From positions 20,362-84,361 of the forward strand of contig NZ_BOQN01000145.1 in the NCBI RefSeq assembly GCF_018332695.1: 64,000 nucleotides of DNA, given 5' to 3'. Origin of the DNA: Paractinoplanes toevensis. Lineage in GTDB: Bacteria > Actinomycetota > Actinomycetes > Mycobacteriales > Micromonosporaceae. The notes beneath the pieces are model-generated. The model ran no database searches, was not told the DNA's origin, and saw only the letters and a program-made list of their open reading frames with translations. This document shows positions 8,894-17,128 of the stretch, one piece after another (position 1 is the stretch's first letter; each line of letters opens with the position of its first letter). Made by a program: the position numbers and the translations under genes.

Positions 8894-9691
8894 TCAGGCT
8901 TGCGGTAACCGATGTTCCAGCTGCACGGCGCGCAGGTCGAGGGCCGCGACCAGGGCGGCCAGGCGGGAAAGGTCCGCCGGATCGGCCGGGTCCGGCGGGT
9001 TTTCGGACGCGGCCAGCGCCATTCCGCCCGCCGGAAGTTCGACGATGTGCCGCCACGGGGCACGGCGGATACGAGCGGCGCCGACCGTCGCCACCTGAAC
9101 AGCGTCCCAGCAGTTGACCCACCAGACCGCGTCGGGCACCCGGCGGCGATCGAACTCCTGCGGCACCAGCAGGCTCGGCAGGCCACCGTCGGCCGCGGGC
9201 GGGTCCGGCACATACCGGCGCAGCTCCGGCGGGAGTTGTGCGCGAGCGCGTTCAGCAGCACGGGCGCCGCGATACCGCGTCAATAGATCGTCGTCCTCGA
9301 CCACCGCGCGGTGTGCGCCGAACCGGTGGGCCACGGCGGACACGAGGTCGAGCATCGCCGTCACCGGGTCCGGATGTGGGAGCCCGCACCACACCCATTC
9401 CACCGCGTTGACGGTCCACGGTTCTTCCTCGTAGGTAAGGATTGCCCCGGCCGAAAGCGACGGATCGGTGCCGAGGGTGAACAGTGCCGCCTCGCCGCGA
9501 CGGCGGTCGGACCGGACCTGGCCGAGCCAGGTGTCGACTTCCGCCGGCCGCATGAAGATCCGGCGCGCCGGATGGCCCGCATACTCGAACCGGCCGACCC
9601 CGAGCCTCGACTCGAGCTCGCGGGCGACCCCGACCAGTGCCTCGGCCGGCGGTGGACCGGCACCCTTGCTCCGTTCGGCGTAGATCCGCAT
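8894..9691 (-). CDS. Putative immunity protein of the adjacent Tox-REase-5-like toxin
   Basis: A 265-residue soluble protein with no signal peptide. It starts 3 bases after the stop of the upstream toxin candidate, the arrangement expected for a toxin and its immunity protein. Tryptophan-rich segments (EEEPWTVNAVEWVWCG, AVWWVNCWD) and overall length are compatible with the Imm52 family, which from memory is found beside Tox-REase-5 toxins, but I cannot verify the family here. Its role is inferred mainly from position: binding the toxin domain and blocking its nuclease activity in the producer cell. Confidence 0.55.
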   Translation of the reverse strand: MRIYAERSKGAGPPPAEALVGVARELESRLGVGRFEYAGHPARRIFMRPAEVDTWLGQVRSDRRRGEAALFTLGTDPSLSAGAILTYEEEPWTVNAVEWVWCGLPHPDPVTAMLDLVSAVAHRFGAHRAVVEDDDLLTRYRGARAAERARAQLPPELRRYVPDPPAADGGLPSLLVPQEFDRRRVPDAVWWVNCWDAVQVATVGAARIRRAPWRHIVELPAGGMALAASENPPDPADPADLSRLAALVAALDLRAVQLEHRLPQA

Positions 9692-9694
9692 CAG

Positions 9695-11008
9695 TTATTC
9701 CGGGATGCTCAGCACGGGCGGGGTCCCGCCCCACCGCGCGTTCAGCGTTCCGGCCACCCATCGGTCCGGGATGGTCCACAGGTGCAGATAACCGCAGGTG
9801 GCCGCGACCGCCATGCCGCGGGCCATCTGTGCGTCGAACCGGGCCAGCGTCAGGTCTCGCAACCCGGCACTGTCCGGGTTGAAGAACCAGCCGAACCCCA
9901 CCTTGACCTCCCACATGTCGATCAGCCCGTGCCCTTGACCGTCGTAGGCGATCTCCAGCCCGTACGGCGTGCGCGCGTAGTAGTCCTGCGTCGTGCCGGT
10001 GACCTTGGTGGCGTAGGCATCGTGGCGGCGATGCCCGCCTCGCCGCGGGATCGGCTGTCCGACGCAGCCCGGCGTGCTGTCCTCCTCCTCGGGGCGCGCC
10101 TCGACCCGCGGCACCTCCCACGGCGCCGGATCGGTCTCGAGCGCGGGGTCGGGCACCTCCCGGCGCGCCCGCGCCAGGCGGGTCAGGTAGTCCCGCTGGC
10201 CCGGGGTGAGCCGATTGACCCATTGGTACTCCTGCTCGCTTCCGTACGGCTCTCCGGTGACCTGGTTCATTCCGTCCATCCAGGCCGGCGCGGTCTCCGA
10301 CGGCCACAGCAGCACGATCAGGAAGATCGCGATCGGTGGCACCGCCGGTATGCGAGTCGGGTCGACCACCGGCTCCGGGATCGGCTCCAGCACCGGCGGA
10401 CGGATCGGCACCGGCTCGGTCGGCACCGGCTCGATCGGGAACTGAATGGGTGGAAGCGGCCGGTATCCGCCGCCCAGCCCGGGCCCCAGCCCCAGGCCGG
10501 CGCCGGCGAGCGGCAGGCCCGGCCCGATCTGGGCGGATTGCGCCGCCGTCACCGGGAACGACGGGAACCCCGGCACCTCCGACGGCCGGAACGGCGGGTC
10601 CAGCAACCCGGCCGACTGCCACTCCAGGAAGAGCGGGAGCATCCCCGGCCGGCCGGACAACCGGGCTGCCGCGCCACCCGCCTGCGGGCGGTGCTGCAAC
10701 TCGCGCAGCAGCAACGCCAGATTCTGGTAGTACGACGGGTAGCCGGGATCGTCCTGAGCGGTCGCCGCGAGCTGACCCATGGCGGCCCGCCCCTGCCGGA
10801 TCAGTTCCTCGTCGGACAGACCCTGCGCGAACTCCGCGGTGATCGACATCTGGGTGACGTCGGCAGCCGGCTGCCGCTGCACCGCCGGCGTGGCCCGAGC
10901 GAACCGGTCGGCGAACTGCCCCGGCCGGCCGCAGCTCTCGCCGTCGTCTCGGCAGCGCTGCACGGCCGGCGCGGCGGCACTCGGCCGGCGAGCGTAGGTG
11001 AAGCCCAC
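9695..11008 (-). CDS. Candidate polymorphic toxin with C-terminal Tox-REase-5-like nuclease domain
   Basis: A 437-residue protein from a GTG start. The N-terminus carries a two-cysteine motif (PAVQRCRDDGESC, about residues 14-26) and a second PAVQRQ, short signatures I associate with cargo of extracellular contractile injection systems. A Pro/Gly-rich linker (about 165-240) with one hydrophobic segment (IAIFLIVLLW) follows. The last 130 residues contain CVGQPIPRRGGHRRHDAYA, then WEVKVGFGWFFNP and a DYYAR..LEIAYDG stretch, resembling the restriction-endonuclease-fold toxin family 5, with the expected D/E and K of a nuclease core. No Sec signal is visible. The immunity gene follows after 3 bases. 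Confidence 0.6.
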   Translation of the reverse strand: MGFTYARRPSAAAPAVQRCRDDGESCGRPGQFADRFARATPAVQRQPAADVTQMSITAEFAQGLSDEELIRQGRAAMGQLAATAQDDPGYPSYYQNLALLLRELQHRPQAGGAAARLSGRPGMLPLFLEWQSAGLLDPPFRPSEVPGFPSFPVTAAQSAQIGPGLPLAGAGLGLGPGLGGGYRPLPPIQFPIEPVPTEPVPIRPPVLEPIPEPVVDPTRIPAVPPIAIFLIVLLWPSETAPAWMDGMNQVTGEPYGSEQEYQWVNRLTPGQRDYLTRLARARREVPDPALETDPAPWEVPRVEARPEEEDSTPGCVGQPIPRRGGHRRHDAYATKVTGTTQDYYARTPYGLEIAYDGQGHGLIDMWEVKVGFGWFFNPDSAGLRDLTLARFDAQMARGMAVAATCGYLHLWTIPDRWVAGTLNARWGGTPPVLSIPE

Positions 11009-11031
11009 CAGCCGACGGTGCTCCTACTCCG

Positions 11032-11853
11032 TCACTCCACCGTCACCGGGATGTCCGTCGTGAGGGTCAGGTTGCGACCGGCCTCGATGTCGCCGGCCAA
11101 GGAGTCGAGCCGGGCCTTCGCCAGGCCGTAGGAGTCGGAGCCGAGCAGCTGGTGCAGGGGTGCCGTGCCGTCCACCGCGACCTGGATGATCGCGGCCGCC
11201 ACCTTCACCGGGTCGCCCAGCTGGGTGCCCGGCATCGCCAGGTGCGCCTCGGTCATCTCCCGGATCGCGCCGTACCCGTCGATGGTTTTCGCCGGCAGGC
11301 CCAGCGAGTGGGCGCGCAGGAAATCGGTGCGGGTATAGCCCGGCTCCACCAGGTTGACCTTGATGTCGTCCAGCTCGGCGGCCAGGGACTCGGTCAGGCC
11401 TTCCAGGGCGTACTTGGCGGCGCAGTACAGGCCCCAGCCCGGGAAGGCGGTCAGGCCGAGGATCGACGAGACGTTGATGATGTGCCCGCTGCGGCGTTTC
11501 CGGAACGACGGCAGGACGGCGCGCAGGACGTTCCAGACGCCGAAGATCTGCACGTCGAACATCTGCCGGGCCTCAGCGTCGCTCACCTCCTCGACCGCGC
11601 CGAGGAAGCCGTAGCCGGCGTTGTTCACGACCACGTCGATCGGGCCGAACCGGTCCTCGGTCTCGCGGACCGCTTCGATGACGGCCTGCTCATCCGTGAG
11701 ATCGACCTGGAGCGTGCCGGGCCGGTCCGCGGTGCGGCTGGTCGCCGCTACGTTGTCGCCCCGTTCCCGGAGCTGGTCGACCAGCTCGCGGCCGAGGCCG
11801 CGGGAAGTGCCGGTGACGAACCAGGTGGCCGAGCGGTCAGTGGGGTATGGCAT
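11032..11853 (-). CDS. Short-chain dehydrogenase/reductase
   Basis: A 273-residue classical SDR. Visible are the nucleotide-binding TGTSRGLG motif near residue 14, NNAG near 88, and the catalytic Ser, Tyr and Lys in SSILG and YCAAK. The ATG at 11853 is chosen over an upstream ATG at 11913 because it has a GGAG ribosome site 8 bases ahead and gives the usual N-terminus. The gene is divergent from the XRE regulator at 11998, which probably controls it. The substrate is unknown; NADP preference is suggested by a basic residue after the glycine motif but not proven. Confidence 0.88.
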   Translation of the reverse strand: MPYPTDRSATWFVTGTSRGLGRELVDQLRERGDNVAATSRTADRPGTLQVDLTDEQAVIEAVRETEDRFGPIDVVVNNAGYGFLGAVEEVSDAEARQMFDVQIFGVWNVLRAVLPSFRKRRSGHIINVSSILGLTAFPGWGLYCAAKYALEGLTESLAAELDDIKVNLVEPGYTRTDFLRAHSLGLPAKTIDGYGAIREMTEAHLAMPGTQLGDPVKVAAAIIQVAVDGTAPLHQLLGSDSYGLAKARLDSLAGDIEAGRNLTLTTDIPVTVE

Positions 11854-11997
11854 GAGATGTCTCCGTTCGCTGTCTGCGATCCCATGCTGCTTCCGGTCGG
11901 CTGTCGCCGACACGGCCGAGCGGGCCCAGCCGTACCTGGGAACGGCATGCCCACCCAGCGCCTACGCGCGGCGCTGTGATTGGCGGACCATGTAGGT

Positions 11998-12879
11998 GTG
12001 AACCTCGGCGACTTCCTGCGCAAATGCCGGGCCGACCTGAGCCCGTCGGCGGCCGGCATCGACGATTACCAGCCCGGCCGGCGGGTCCGCGGGCTGCGCC
12101 GTGAGGAGGTGGCCCAGCTCGCCGGGGTGAGCGTCGACTACTACACCCGGCTGGAGCAGGGCCGGCACACCAGCCCGTCGGACGCCGTCGTCGACGCCCT
12201 GGCGAGGGTCTTCCAGCTCGACGCGGCCGGCCGTACCCATCTGGCGGATCTGGCCCGGCCCGCCCGGCGCCGGAAGTCCGCGGTGGCGGCCCAGCGGGTC
12301 CGCCCGGCGATGCGGCAGCTGATCGCCTCGATGACCGACCATCCGGCCCTGATCCTCGGCCGCCGCACCGACATCCTCGCGTCGAACGCCCTGGCCCGGG
12401 CCCTGATGACCGACTGGACGCGGCTGCCGCCCCGGAACCGCAACTACACCCGCTGGATCTTCCTCGACCCGGCCGCCCGGGAGACCTTCCTGGACTGGCG
12501 CACGGTGGCCGGGGAGGTGGTCGGCACGCTCCGCCTCTACGCGGGCCGCAACCCCGACGACGCCCAGCTCAACGAGCTGGTCGGCGAGCTGACCATCAAA
12601 AGCCCAGATTTCCGTACGTGGTGGAACGGTCACCAGGTGCACGAACGCACGAACGGCACCAAGCGCATGACGCACCCCGCCGTAGGCCCGATCACCGTGC
12701 GATACGAGGCCCTGTCCCTGCCCGGCGACGACGAGCAGGTGTTGTTCCTCTACCACGCCGACCCGGGCAGCCGCTCCGACGACAACCTGCGCCTGCTGTC
12801 GCTCCTGACTACCCAGCCTTTCGGCGCGGCTCGCTCAGCAGAATCAACAGAGCCACGGCGGTCAGCAGAGCGGCCGTGA
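11998..12879 (+). CDS. XRE-family regulator with MmyB-like ligand-binding domain
   Basis: A 293-residue regulator. An N-terminal helix-turn-helix (LRREEVAQLAGVSVDYYTRLEQG) is followed by a MmyB-like domain that in relatives binds a fatty acid or other small ligand. The GTG at 11998 fits the family N-terminus; a TTG at 11980 would add six residues. It is divergent from the SDR gene, the standard layout for an MmyB-type regulator and its target. Its 3' end overlaps the convergent MFS gene by 71 bases. Confidence 0.85.
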   Translation: MNLGDFLRKCRADLSPSAAGIDDYQPGRRVRGLRREEVAQLAGVSVDYYTRLEQGRHTSPSDAVVDALARVFQLDAAGRTHLADLARPARRRKSAVAAQRVRPAMRQLIASMTDHPALILGRRTDILASNALARALMTDWTRLPPRNRNYTRWIFLDPAARETFLDWRTVAGEVVGTLRLYAGRNPDDAQLNELVGELTIKSPDFRTWWNGHQVHERTNGTKRMTHPAVGPITVRYEALSLPGDDEQVLFLYHADPGSRSDDNLRLLSLLTTQPFGAARSAESTEPRRSAERP

Positions 12880-13969
12880 GGAACGTGCTGCGCACGCCCG
12901 TGTGGTCCAGCAGCACGCTGCCGATCAGGGCGCCGGAGGCGATGCCGACGTTGAACATGGCCGAGAAGACCGCCGAGGCCATGTCGGTGCTGCCCGGGGC
13001 GACCTGCAGCACCCGGCTCTGAAAGGTCGCCGGGATCTGCGGCATCGCGAAACCCCACACGGCGACGCAGACCACCGTCGCGGCCTGGCCGGTGCCGAAC
13101 AGGTAGAGAGCCAGCAAGGTCGCCGACAGGATCACCAGCGGGGCCAGCATGGCGGCGCGAGGCGCGCGGTCGGCGAGGGCACCGCCGGCGGCCACCCCAC
13201 CCAGCCCGGCCAGACCGTAGACCAGCAACAGCGCGCTGACGGTAGCCGGCGCGAAGCCGCTGACCTCGGTGAGGAACGGCGAGATGTACGTGTACGCGGC
13301 GAACACGCCGGTGATCGCCACCGCCGTGGCCGCGACGATCGTCCAGTAGCGACGGGTGTCCGGGGCCGAGCCGGTGGCCGCGTGACCACCCTCCGGAGAG
13401 GACGTCGGCATCAGGAACGCGACCCCCGCCAGCGCCAGCAGGCCGAGCCCGGCGACGGCCAGGAACGCGGTACGCCAGCCGGCCTGCTGACCGAGCCAGG
13501 TCGCGGACGGTACGCCGAGGACCGAGGCCAGCGACCCACCACCGACAAGGGCGGCGGTCACCCGCCCACGAACCTGCGGCGAGAACAACGCGGCCGCGGC
13601 CGGCGGGGCGACCGCCCAGAACACGGCCTGCGCCAGCGCGGTGACCACCCGCCCGCCCAGCAGCACCCAGTAACCGCCGGCCACCGACACGCAGGTGGCC
13701 ACGACGAAGACGGCGAGGAGACCGGAGACCAGCCGGCGGCGCGGAATCCGGCGGACCAGATGGGTGAGTGGCAGCGAGGCGACAGCCACGGTGAGCCCGT
13801 AGCCGGTGACGAGCAGCCCGGCCGTCGACTCGGAGACCCCGACGTCATCGGCGATCACCGAAAGCAGCCCGACCGGCAACATCTCCACCGTGAAGAACGA
13901 GAACCCGGCCAGCATCAGCGACCCCAGCGCGACCACGCTCCGCCGTCCCGCGGCCGTCTGGTTGATCAC
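12809..13969 (-). CDS. MFS transporter, AraJ-like drug/sugar efflux type
   Basis: A 386-residue major facilitator with twelve predicted membrane segments. The first loop carries the efflux-type sequence TVEMLPVGLLSVIADDVGVSE, and a short basic loop after segment two (RRIPRRR) matches the family's motif A region. Members export sugars, arabinose analogues or drugs by proton antiport. The gene stands alone, converging with the XRE gene; its promoter lies in the 70 bases before the small ORF at 14039. Confidence 0.88.
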   Translation of the reverse strand: MINQTAAGRRSVVALGSLMLAGFSFFTVEMLPVGLLSVIADDVGVSESTAGLLVTGYGLTVAVASLPLTHLVRRIPRRRLVSGLLAVFVVATCVSVAGGYWVLLGGRVVTALAQAVFWAVAPPAAAALFSPQVRGRVTAALVGGGSLASVLGVPSATWLGQQAGWRTAFLAVAGLGLLALAGVAFLMPTSSPEGGHAATGSAPDTRRYWTIVAATAVAITGVFAAYTYISPFLTEVSGFAPATVSALLLVYGLAGLGGVAAGGALADRAPRAAMLAPLVILSATLLALYLFGTGQAATVVCVAVWGFAMPQIPATFQSRVLQVAPGSTDMASAVFSAMFNVGIASGALIGSVLLDHTGVRSTFLTAALLTAVALLILLSEPRRKAG

Positions 13970-14038
13970 CCAGCCAGCCTAGGTCCCCGGCCTAGCCGTT
14001 TTCCGGTGCGCGCTACGCCCAGCTGCGAGGATGCGGAC

Positions 14039-14242
14039 ATGCGCGCACGAATCGACCATCGAGGTCTCTACGTCGACCTGATCCCGGACGACGACCAGCT
14101 ACTCGGCCTGGTCCGGGCCGTCCGCGCAGCCGGCCTGGCCACCATGCAGATTGGGCAGACCACCGACGACAACGGCCTGGCGGTAAGCGTCCCGCTGCCC
14201 GAGGGAGCCTTCGCCGCGGCCACTTTCGCCGCGATGCTCTGA
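14039..14242 (+). CDS. Small hypothetical protein (67 aa)
   Basis: A 67-residue ORF from the ATG at 14039, with a GAGG about 9 bases upstream. The protein has an acidic middle (DLIPDDDQLLGLVRAVR) and alternating hydrophobic-polar residues suggesting a small alpha/beta fold. No signal peptide or membrane segment. It reads away from the MFS gene. I do not recognise a family. Confidence 0.5.
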   Translation: MRARIDHRGLYVDLIPDDDQLLGLVRAVRAAGLATMQIGQTTDDNGLAVSVPLPEGAFAAATFAAML

Positions 14243-14315
14243 CCGCCGGAGACGGTTGCCGCGCCCAGATGACCCGGTCCCCTCATCGTGTCTCCCTCAT
14301 GCGGCCGGGCCGGCG

Positions 14316-14501
14316 CTACTGCTCGCGCTCGATCTCGTCCAAGACCCTCGCTACGAGCCGAGTCAACACGAGCGGGGTGGCGAGTACGAGGAGGGCGAGG
14401 CGTATCGGGTGCGACGGCGCTGCCAGGAACACGCCGAGCCCGATCGCAACGCCGACAACGGCGCTGGCCAGCTCTATTCGCTTCCGTCTCCGGACGATCA
14501 T
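14316..14501 (-). CDS. Small membrane protein (61 aa)
   Basis: A 61-residue ORF with a basic start (MIVRRRKR) and two hydrophobic segments separated by a short APSHPIR turn, ending in an acidic tail. Its ATG overlaps the stop of the ORF at 14498-14686 (ATGA), supporting coupled translation of both. No ribosome site of its own is visible. Function unknown. Confidence 0.45.
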   Translation of the reverse strand: MIVRRRKRIELASAVVGVAIGLGVFLAAPSHPIRLALLVLATPLVLTRLVARVLDEIEREQ

Positions 14502-14686
14502 GGGGGAACCGTACGTGCGGGAGTCGAGCAGAGGAATCGGTTGTTCGCGTGGCAGCAGCGGACGTCCGGCCCTGCGCACGCCGTTGTCGAGTCGGGTGGG
14601 GTCAGCCGCAGTCCGTCGTGGATGCGGATAGCTACTTCGGTGGTGTCCAAGGCGTCGAGGACTCGGATGGCGAAGGTTTCGCTCAT
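14498..14686 (-). CDS. Small hypothetical protein (62 aa), coupled to a membrane protein
   Basis: A 62-residue ORF from the ATG at 14686 whose first half has typical GC-rich third positions. The product is polar with five cysteines in its C-terminal half (ACAGPDVRCC, FLCS), which could be metal- or disulfide-linked. It overlaps the following membrane-protein ORF by ATGA. The ribosome site is weak, so it remains tentative and could be a remnant of a larger gene. Confidence 0.35.
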   Translation of the reverse strand: MSETFAIRVLDALDTTEVAIRIHDGLRLTPPDSTTACAGPDVRCCHANNRFLCSTPARTVPP

Positions 14687-14778
14687 TCGTACGGTTGTTC
14701 ACCCGGCGACCGGCCCGAACGCGGCGGTCGGAGCCGCACCACCTCTCGCGCACCCACCCAACCTGGCGCCGTTGCAGG

Positions 14779-14821
14779 TCTTGTGGACTTGAGGCTCTGT
14801 TCACACGGTGAGTCCACAAGA
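14779..14821. repeat. Perfect 11-bp inverted repeat with 21-bp spacer
   Basis: The arms TCTTGTGGACT (14779-14789) and AGTCCACAAGA (14811-14821) are exactly complementary and separated by 21 bases. The element lies in the roughly 260-base stretch between the small ORF pair and the glnA terminator, where I see no gene. It may be an operator upstream of the small ORFs at 14316-14686 or a weak hairpin. Confidence 0.45.
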
Positions 14822-14950
14822 TCGGGGGCGGGCCCGCCCGCAGCGGGCGCGCGGAGGGTAAGGCGCACCTACCGGGACCGCGTGCCACGGGACTGAGCCG
14901 GCCCGTACGGAAAAGGTGTGATCGAAAGCGCACCGAAGCTGGGAGACGCG

Positions 14951-14994
14951 AAACGGCGGCCACCTCGGCTGAGTGCCGAGGGTGACCGCCGTTT
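14951..14994 (-). terminator. Probable glnA transcription terminator
   Basis: A long hairpin starting 11 bases after the glnA stop: arms of about 19-20 bases (AAACGGCGG... and ...CCGCCGTTT) with two mismatches and a 5-base loop. Very stable and correctly placed; no strong T run, as is usual in this GC range. Confidence 0.75.
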
Positions 14995-15005
14995 GCTACG
15001 TCAGG

Positions 15006-16430
15006 TCAGACGTTGTAGTACATCTCGAACTCGTGGGGGGTGGGGCGCAGGCGGACCGGGTCGATCTCGTTTACGCGCTTCCACTCGATCCACGTCTCGA
15101 TCAGGTCGGGGGTGAAGACACCGCCGGCCGTCAGGAACTCGTGGTCGGCTTCCAGGGAGTTGAGCACGGCGTCGAGGGAGCCCGGGACCTGCTTTACGCT
15201 GCCCCACTCCTCCGGCGGCAGGTCGTACAGGTCCTTGTCGATCGGGGCCGGGGGCTCGATCTTGTTCTTGATGCCGTCGAGGCCGGCCATCAGCTGGGCG
15301 GCGAACGACAGGTACGGGTTGGACGACGGGTCCGGGACGCGGAACTCGACGCGCTTGGCCTTCGGGTTGCTTCCCGTCACCGGGATGCGGGTGCAGGCCG
15401 AGCGGTTGCGCTGGCTGTAGACCAGGTTGACCGGGGCCTCGTAGCCGGGGACCAGGCGGCGGTAGCTGTTGACCGTCGGGTTGGTGAAGGCCAGCAGGCT
15501 CGGGGCGTGGTGCAGCAGTCCACCGATGTACCAGCGCGCGGTGTCCGAAAGGCCGGCGTAGCCGGTCTCGTCGTAGAACAGCGGCTCGCCGTTCATCCAC
15601 AAGCTCTGGTGGGTGTGCATGCCCGAGCCGTTGTCGCCGAAGAGCGGCTTCGGCATGAACGTCGCGGTCTTGCCGTGCTCCCAGGCAGTGTTCTTGATGA
15701 TGTACTTGAACATCTGCATCTGGTCGCCGGCGTGCAGCAGGGTCGAGAACTTGTAGTTGATCTCGGCCTGGCCCGCGGTGCCGACCTCGTGGTGCGAGCG
15801 CTCGACGGTGAAGCCGGCGTCCAGCAGGCGGCGCACCATGGAGTCGCGCAGGTCGCTGTAGTGGTCCAGCGGCGCGACCGGGAAGTAGCCGCCCTTGTAC
15901 GCGGTCTTGTAGCCGCGGTTGCCGCCCTCCTCCTCCTTGCCGGAGTTCCAGGCGCCCTCGATCGAGTCGATGTGGTAGAACGCCTCGTTCGCGGCGGTGG
16001 AGTGGCGGATCGAGTCGAAGATGTAGAACTCGGCCTCGGCACCGAAGTACGCGGTGTCGGCGATGCCGGAGGAGGCCAGGTAGGTCTCCGCCTTCTTCGC
16101 GACGTTGCGCGGGTCACGCGAGTAGGCCTCGCGCGTGAACGGGTCGTGGATGAAGAAGTTCAACGCCAGCGTCTTCTGCCCGCGGAACGGGTCGATGAAG
16201 GCGGTGTTGACGTCCGGCAGGAGCATCATGTCGGACTCGTGGATGGCCTGGAACCCGCGGATCGAGGATCCGTCGAAGGCGAGACCGTCGGTGACGACGC
16301 TGTCGTCGAACGACTCGACCGGCATGTTGAAGTGCTGCATGACGCCGGGCAGGTCACAGAACCGTACGTCGACGAATTTGACGTCCTCGTCCTTGAGGTA
16401 TCGCAGGAGTTCCTCGGGATTGGCGAACAA
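15006..16430 (-). CDS. glnA: Glutamine synthetase type I
   Basis: Makes glutamine from glutamate, ammonia and ATP in the cytoplasm, the main route of ammonium assimilation. The 474-residue protein covers the full GSI-beta length; the adenylylation site tyrosine is seen in DKDLYDLPPEE (Tyr402), so GlnE-type control is likely. ATP and metal-binding segments such as AEAEFYIFD, GDNGSGMH and NRSACTRIP are intact. I place the start at the TTG at 16430: AGGAGG lies 5 bases before it and it gives the family N-terminus MFANPEELL; an ATG at 16448 would put the ribosome site inside the gene. A GlnR box lies about 100 bases upstream and a hairpin terminator follows. Confidence 0.96.
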   Translation of the reverse strand: MFANPEELLRYLKDEDVKFVDVRFCDLPGVMQHFNMPVESFDDSVVTDGLAFDGSSIRGFQAIHESDMMLLPDVNTAFIDPFRGQKTLALNFFIHDPFTREAYSRDPRNVAKKAETYLASSGIADTAYFGAEAEFYIFDSIRHSTAANEAFYHIDSIEGAWNSGKEEEGGNRGYKTAYKGGYFPVAPLDHYSDLRDSMVRRLLDAGFTVERSHHEVGTAGQAEINYKFSTLLHAGDQMQMFKYIIKNTAWEHGKTATFMPKPLFGDNGSGMHTHQSLWMNGEPLFYDETGYAGLSDTARWYIGGLLHHAPSLLAFTNPTVNSYRRLVPGYEAPVNLVYSQRNRSACTRIPVTGSNPKAKRVEFRVPDPSSNPYLSFAAQLMAGLDGIKNKIEPPAPIDKDLYDLPPEEWGSVKQVPGSLDAVLNSLEADHEFLTAGGVFTPDLIETWIEWKRVNEIDPVRLRPTPHEFEMYYNV

Positions 16431-16526
16431 CACGTCCTCCTGGCACATGATTTCGATACCGGGGCGGCGTGGATCCGCCGCGTGGCTAGGCTGGTCGCGA
16501 CGCTATGGGTACCGAGTTGCCCGGGC

Positions 16527-16553
16527 GTATCCCTATTGTTTCCGTCGTGTTAC
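16527..16553 (-). promoter_or_regulatory. GlnR binding site upstream of glnA
   Basis: On the minus strand the sequence reads GTAAC, 6 bases, GAAAC, 6 bases, GATAC. This matches the actinobacterial GlnR consensus (gTnAc-n6-GaAAc repeated) over three consecutive half sites with exact spacing. It sits 97-123 bases upstream of the glnA start, where GlnR in Streptomyces and mycobacteria controls glnA by nitrogen status. Confidence 0.8.
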
Positions 16554-16648
16554 GGCGGCTGTGAGTAGGCCGCGACCACCGCGAGGCTATCGCGGCGGCG
16601 AGTGCCCGCGCGCCCCGTCGCCGAAACCGCCCCGGTTACGCTGACAGC

Positions 16649-17050
16649 ATGGCAACGACCAGCGACAAGCCACCGGCCTCCGATCTGGCGCGGCCCGAGG
16701 TGGCCTCGTTCGGGCGGCGGTTCATCGGGCTGCTGATCGACTGGGCGGCCTGCTCGCTGGTCGCCAGCTTCCTGGTCGACGACCTGCGCACCAACCCATG
16801 GCCTCAGCTCGGGGTCTTCGTGCTGGCGCACGCCTTCTTCGTTGGCCTCTTCGGACAGACGCTGGGCATGGCGGTGGCCCGGATCCGGTGCGTCTCCATC
16901 GCGGACGGTGGCGCGATCGGGATCCCCCGGGCGCTGCTGCGCGGCGTGCTGCTGGCGCTGGTGATCCCCGCGGTGATCTCCGATGGGGACGGTCGTGGAG
17001 TGCACGACCGGGTAGCCGGGTCGGTCATGGTAGATCTCGGGCGCGGGTGA
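16649..17050 (+). CDS. RDD family membrane protein
   Basis: A 133-residue inner-membrane protein with three hydrophobic segments. The family arginine and aspartates are visible in FGRRFIGLLIDW and in HDRVAGSVMVD. Function of RDD proteins is poorly defined (ion transport proposed for some). It is divergent from glnA; RDD and DUF4191 genes next to glnA and lipA are a conserved actinobacterial arrangement. Confidence 0.85.
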   Translation: MATTSDKPPASDLARPEVASFGRRFIGLLIDWAACSLVASFLVDDLRTNPWPQLGVFVLAHAFFVGLFGQTLGMAVARIRCVSIADGGAIGIPRALLRGVLLALVIPAVISDGDGRGVHDRVAGSVMVDLGRG

Positions 17051-17128
17051 TCCGGTCTTCTACCCAGCGGTGATTGTTGCGGTTGGGAGCGGCGCTGCCT
17101 CGTACGGAATCGGGGGGTTTTCCGTTTT

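Noticed and set aside
6104..8908. 934-codon open frame antisense to the AfsR-type gene
   Set aside because: Composition is that of a GC-rich shadow frame (His, Arg, Gln-rich, no domains), while the opposite strand encodes complete regulator domains.
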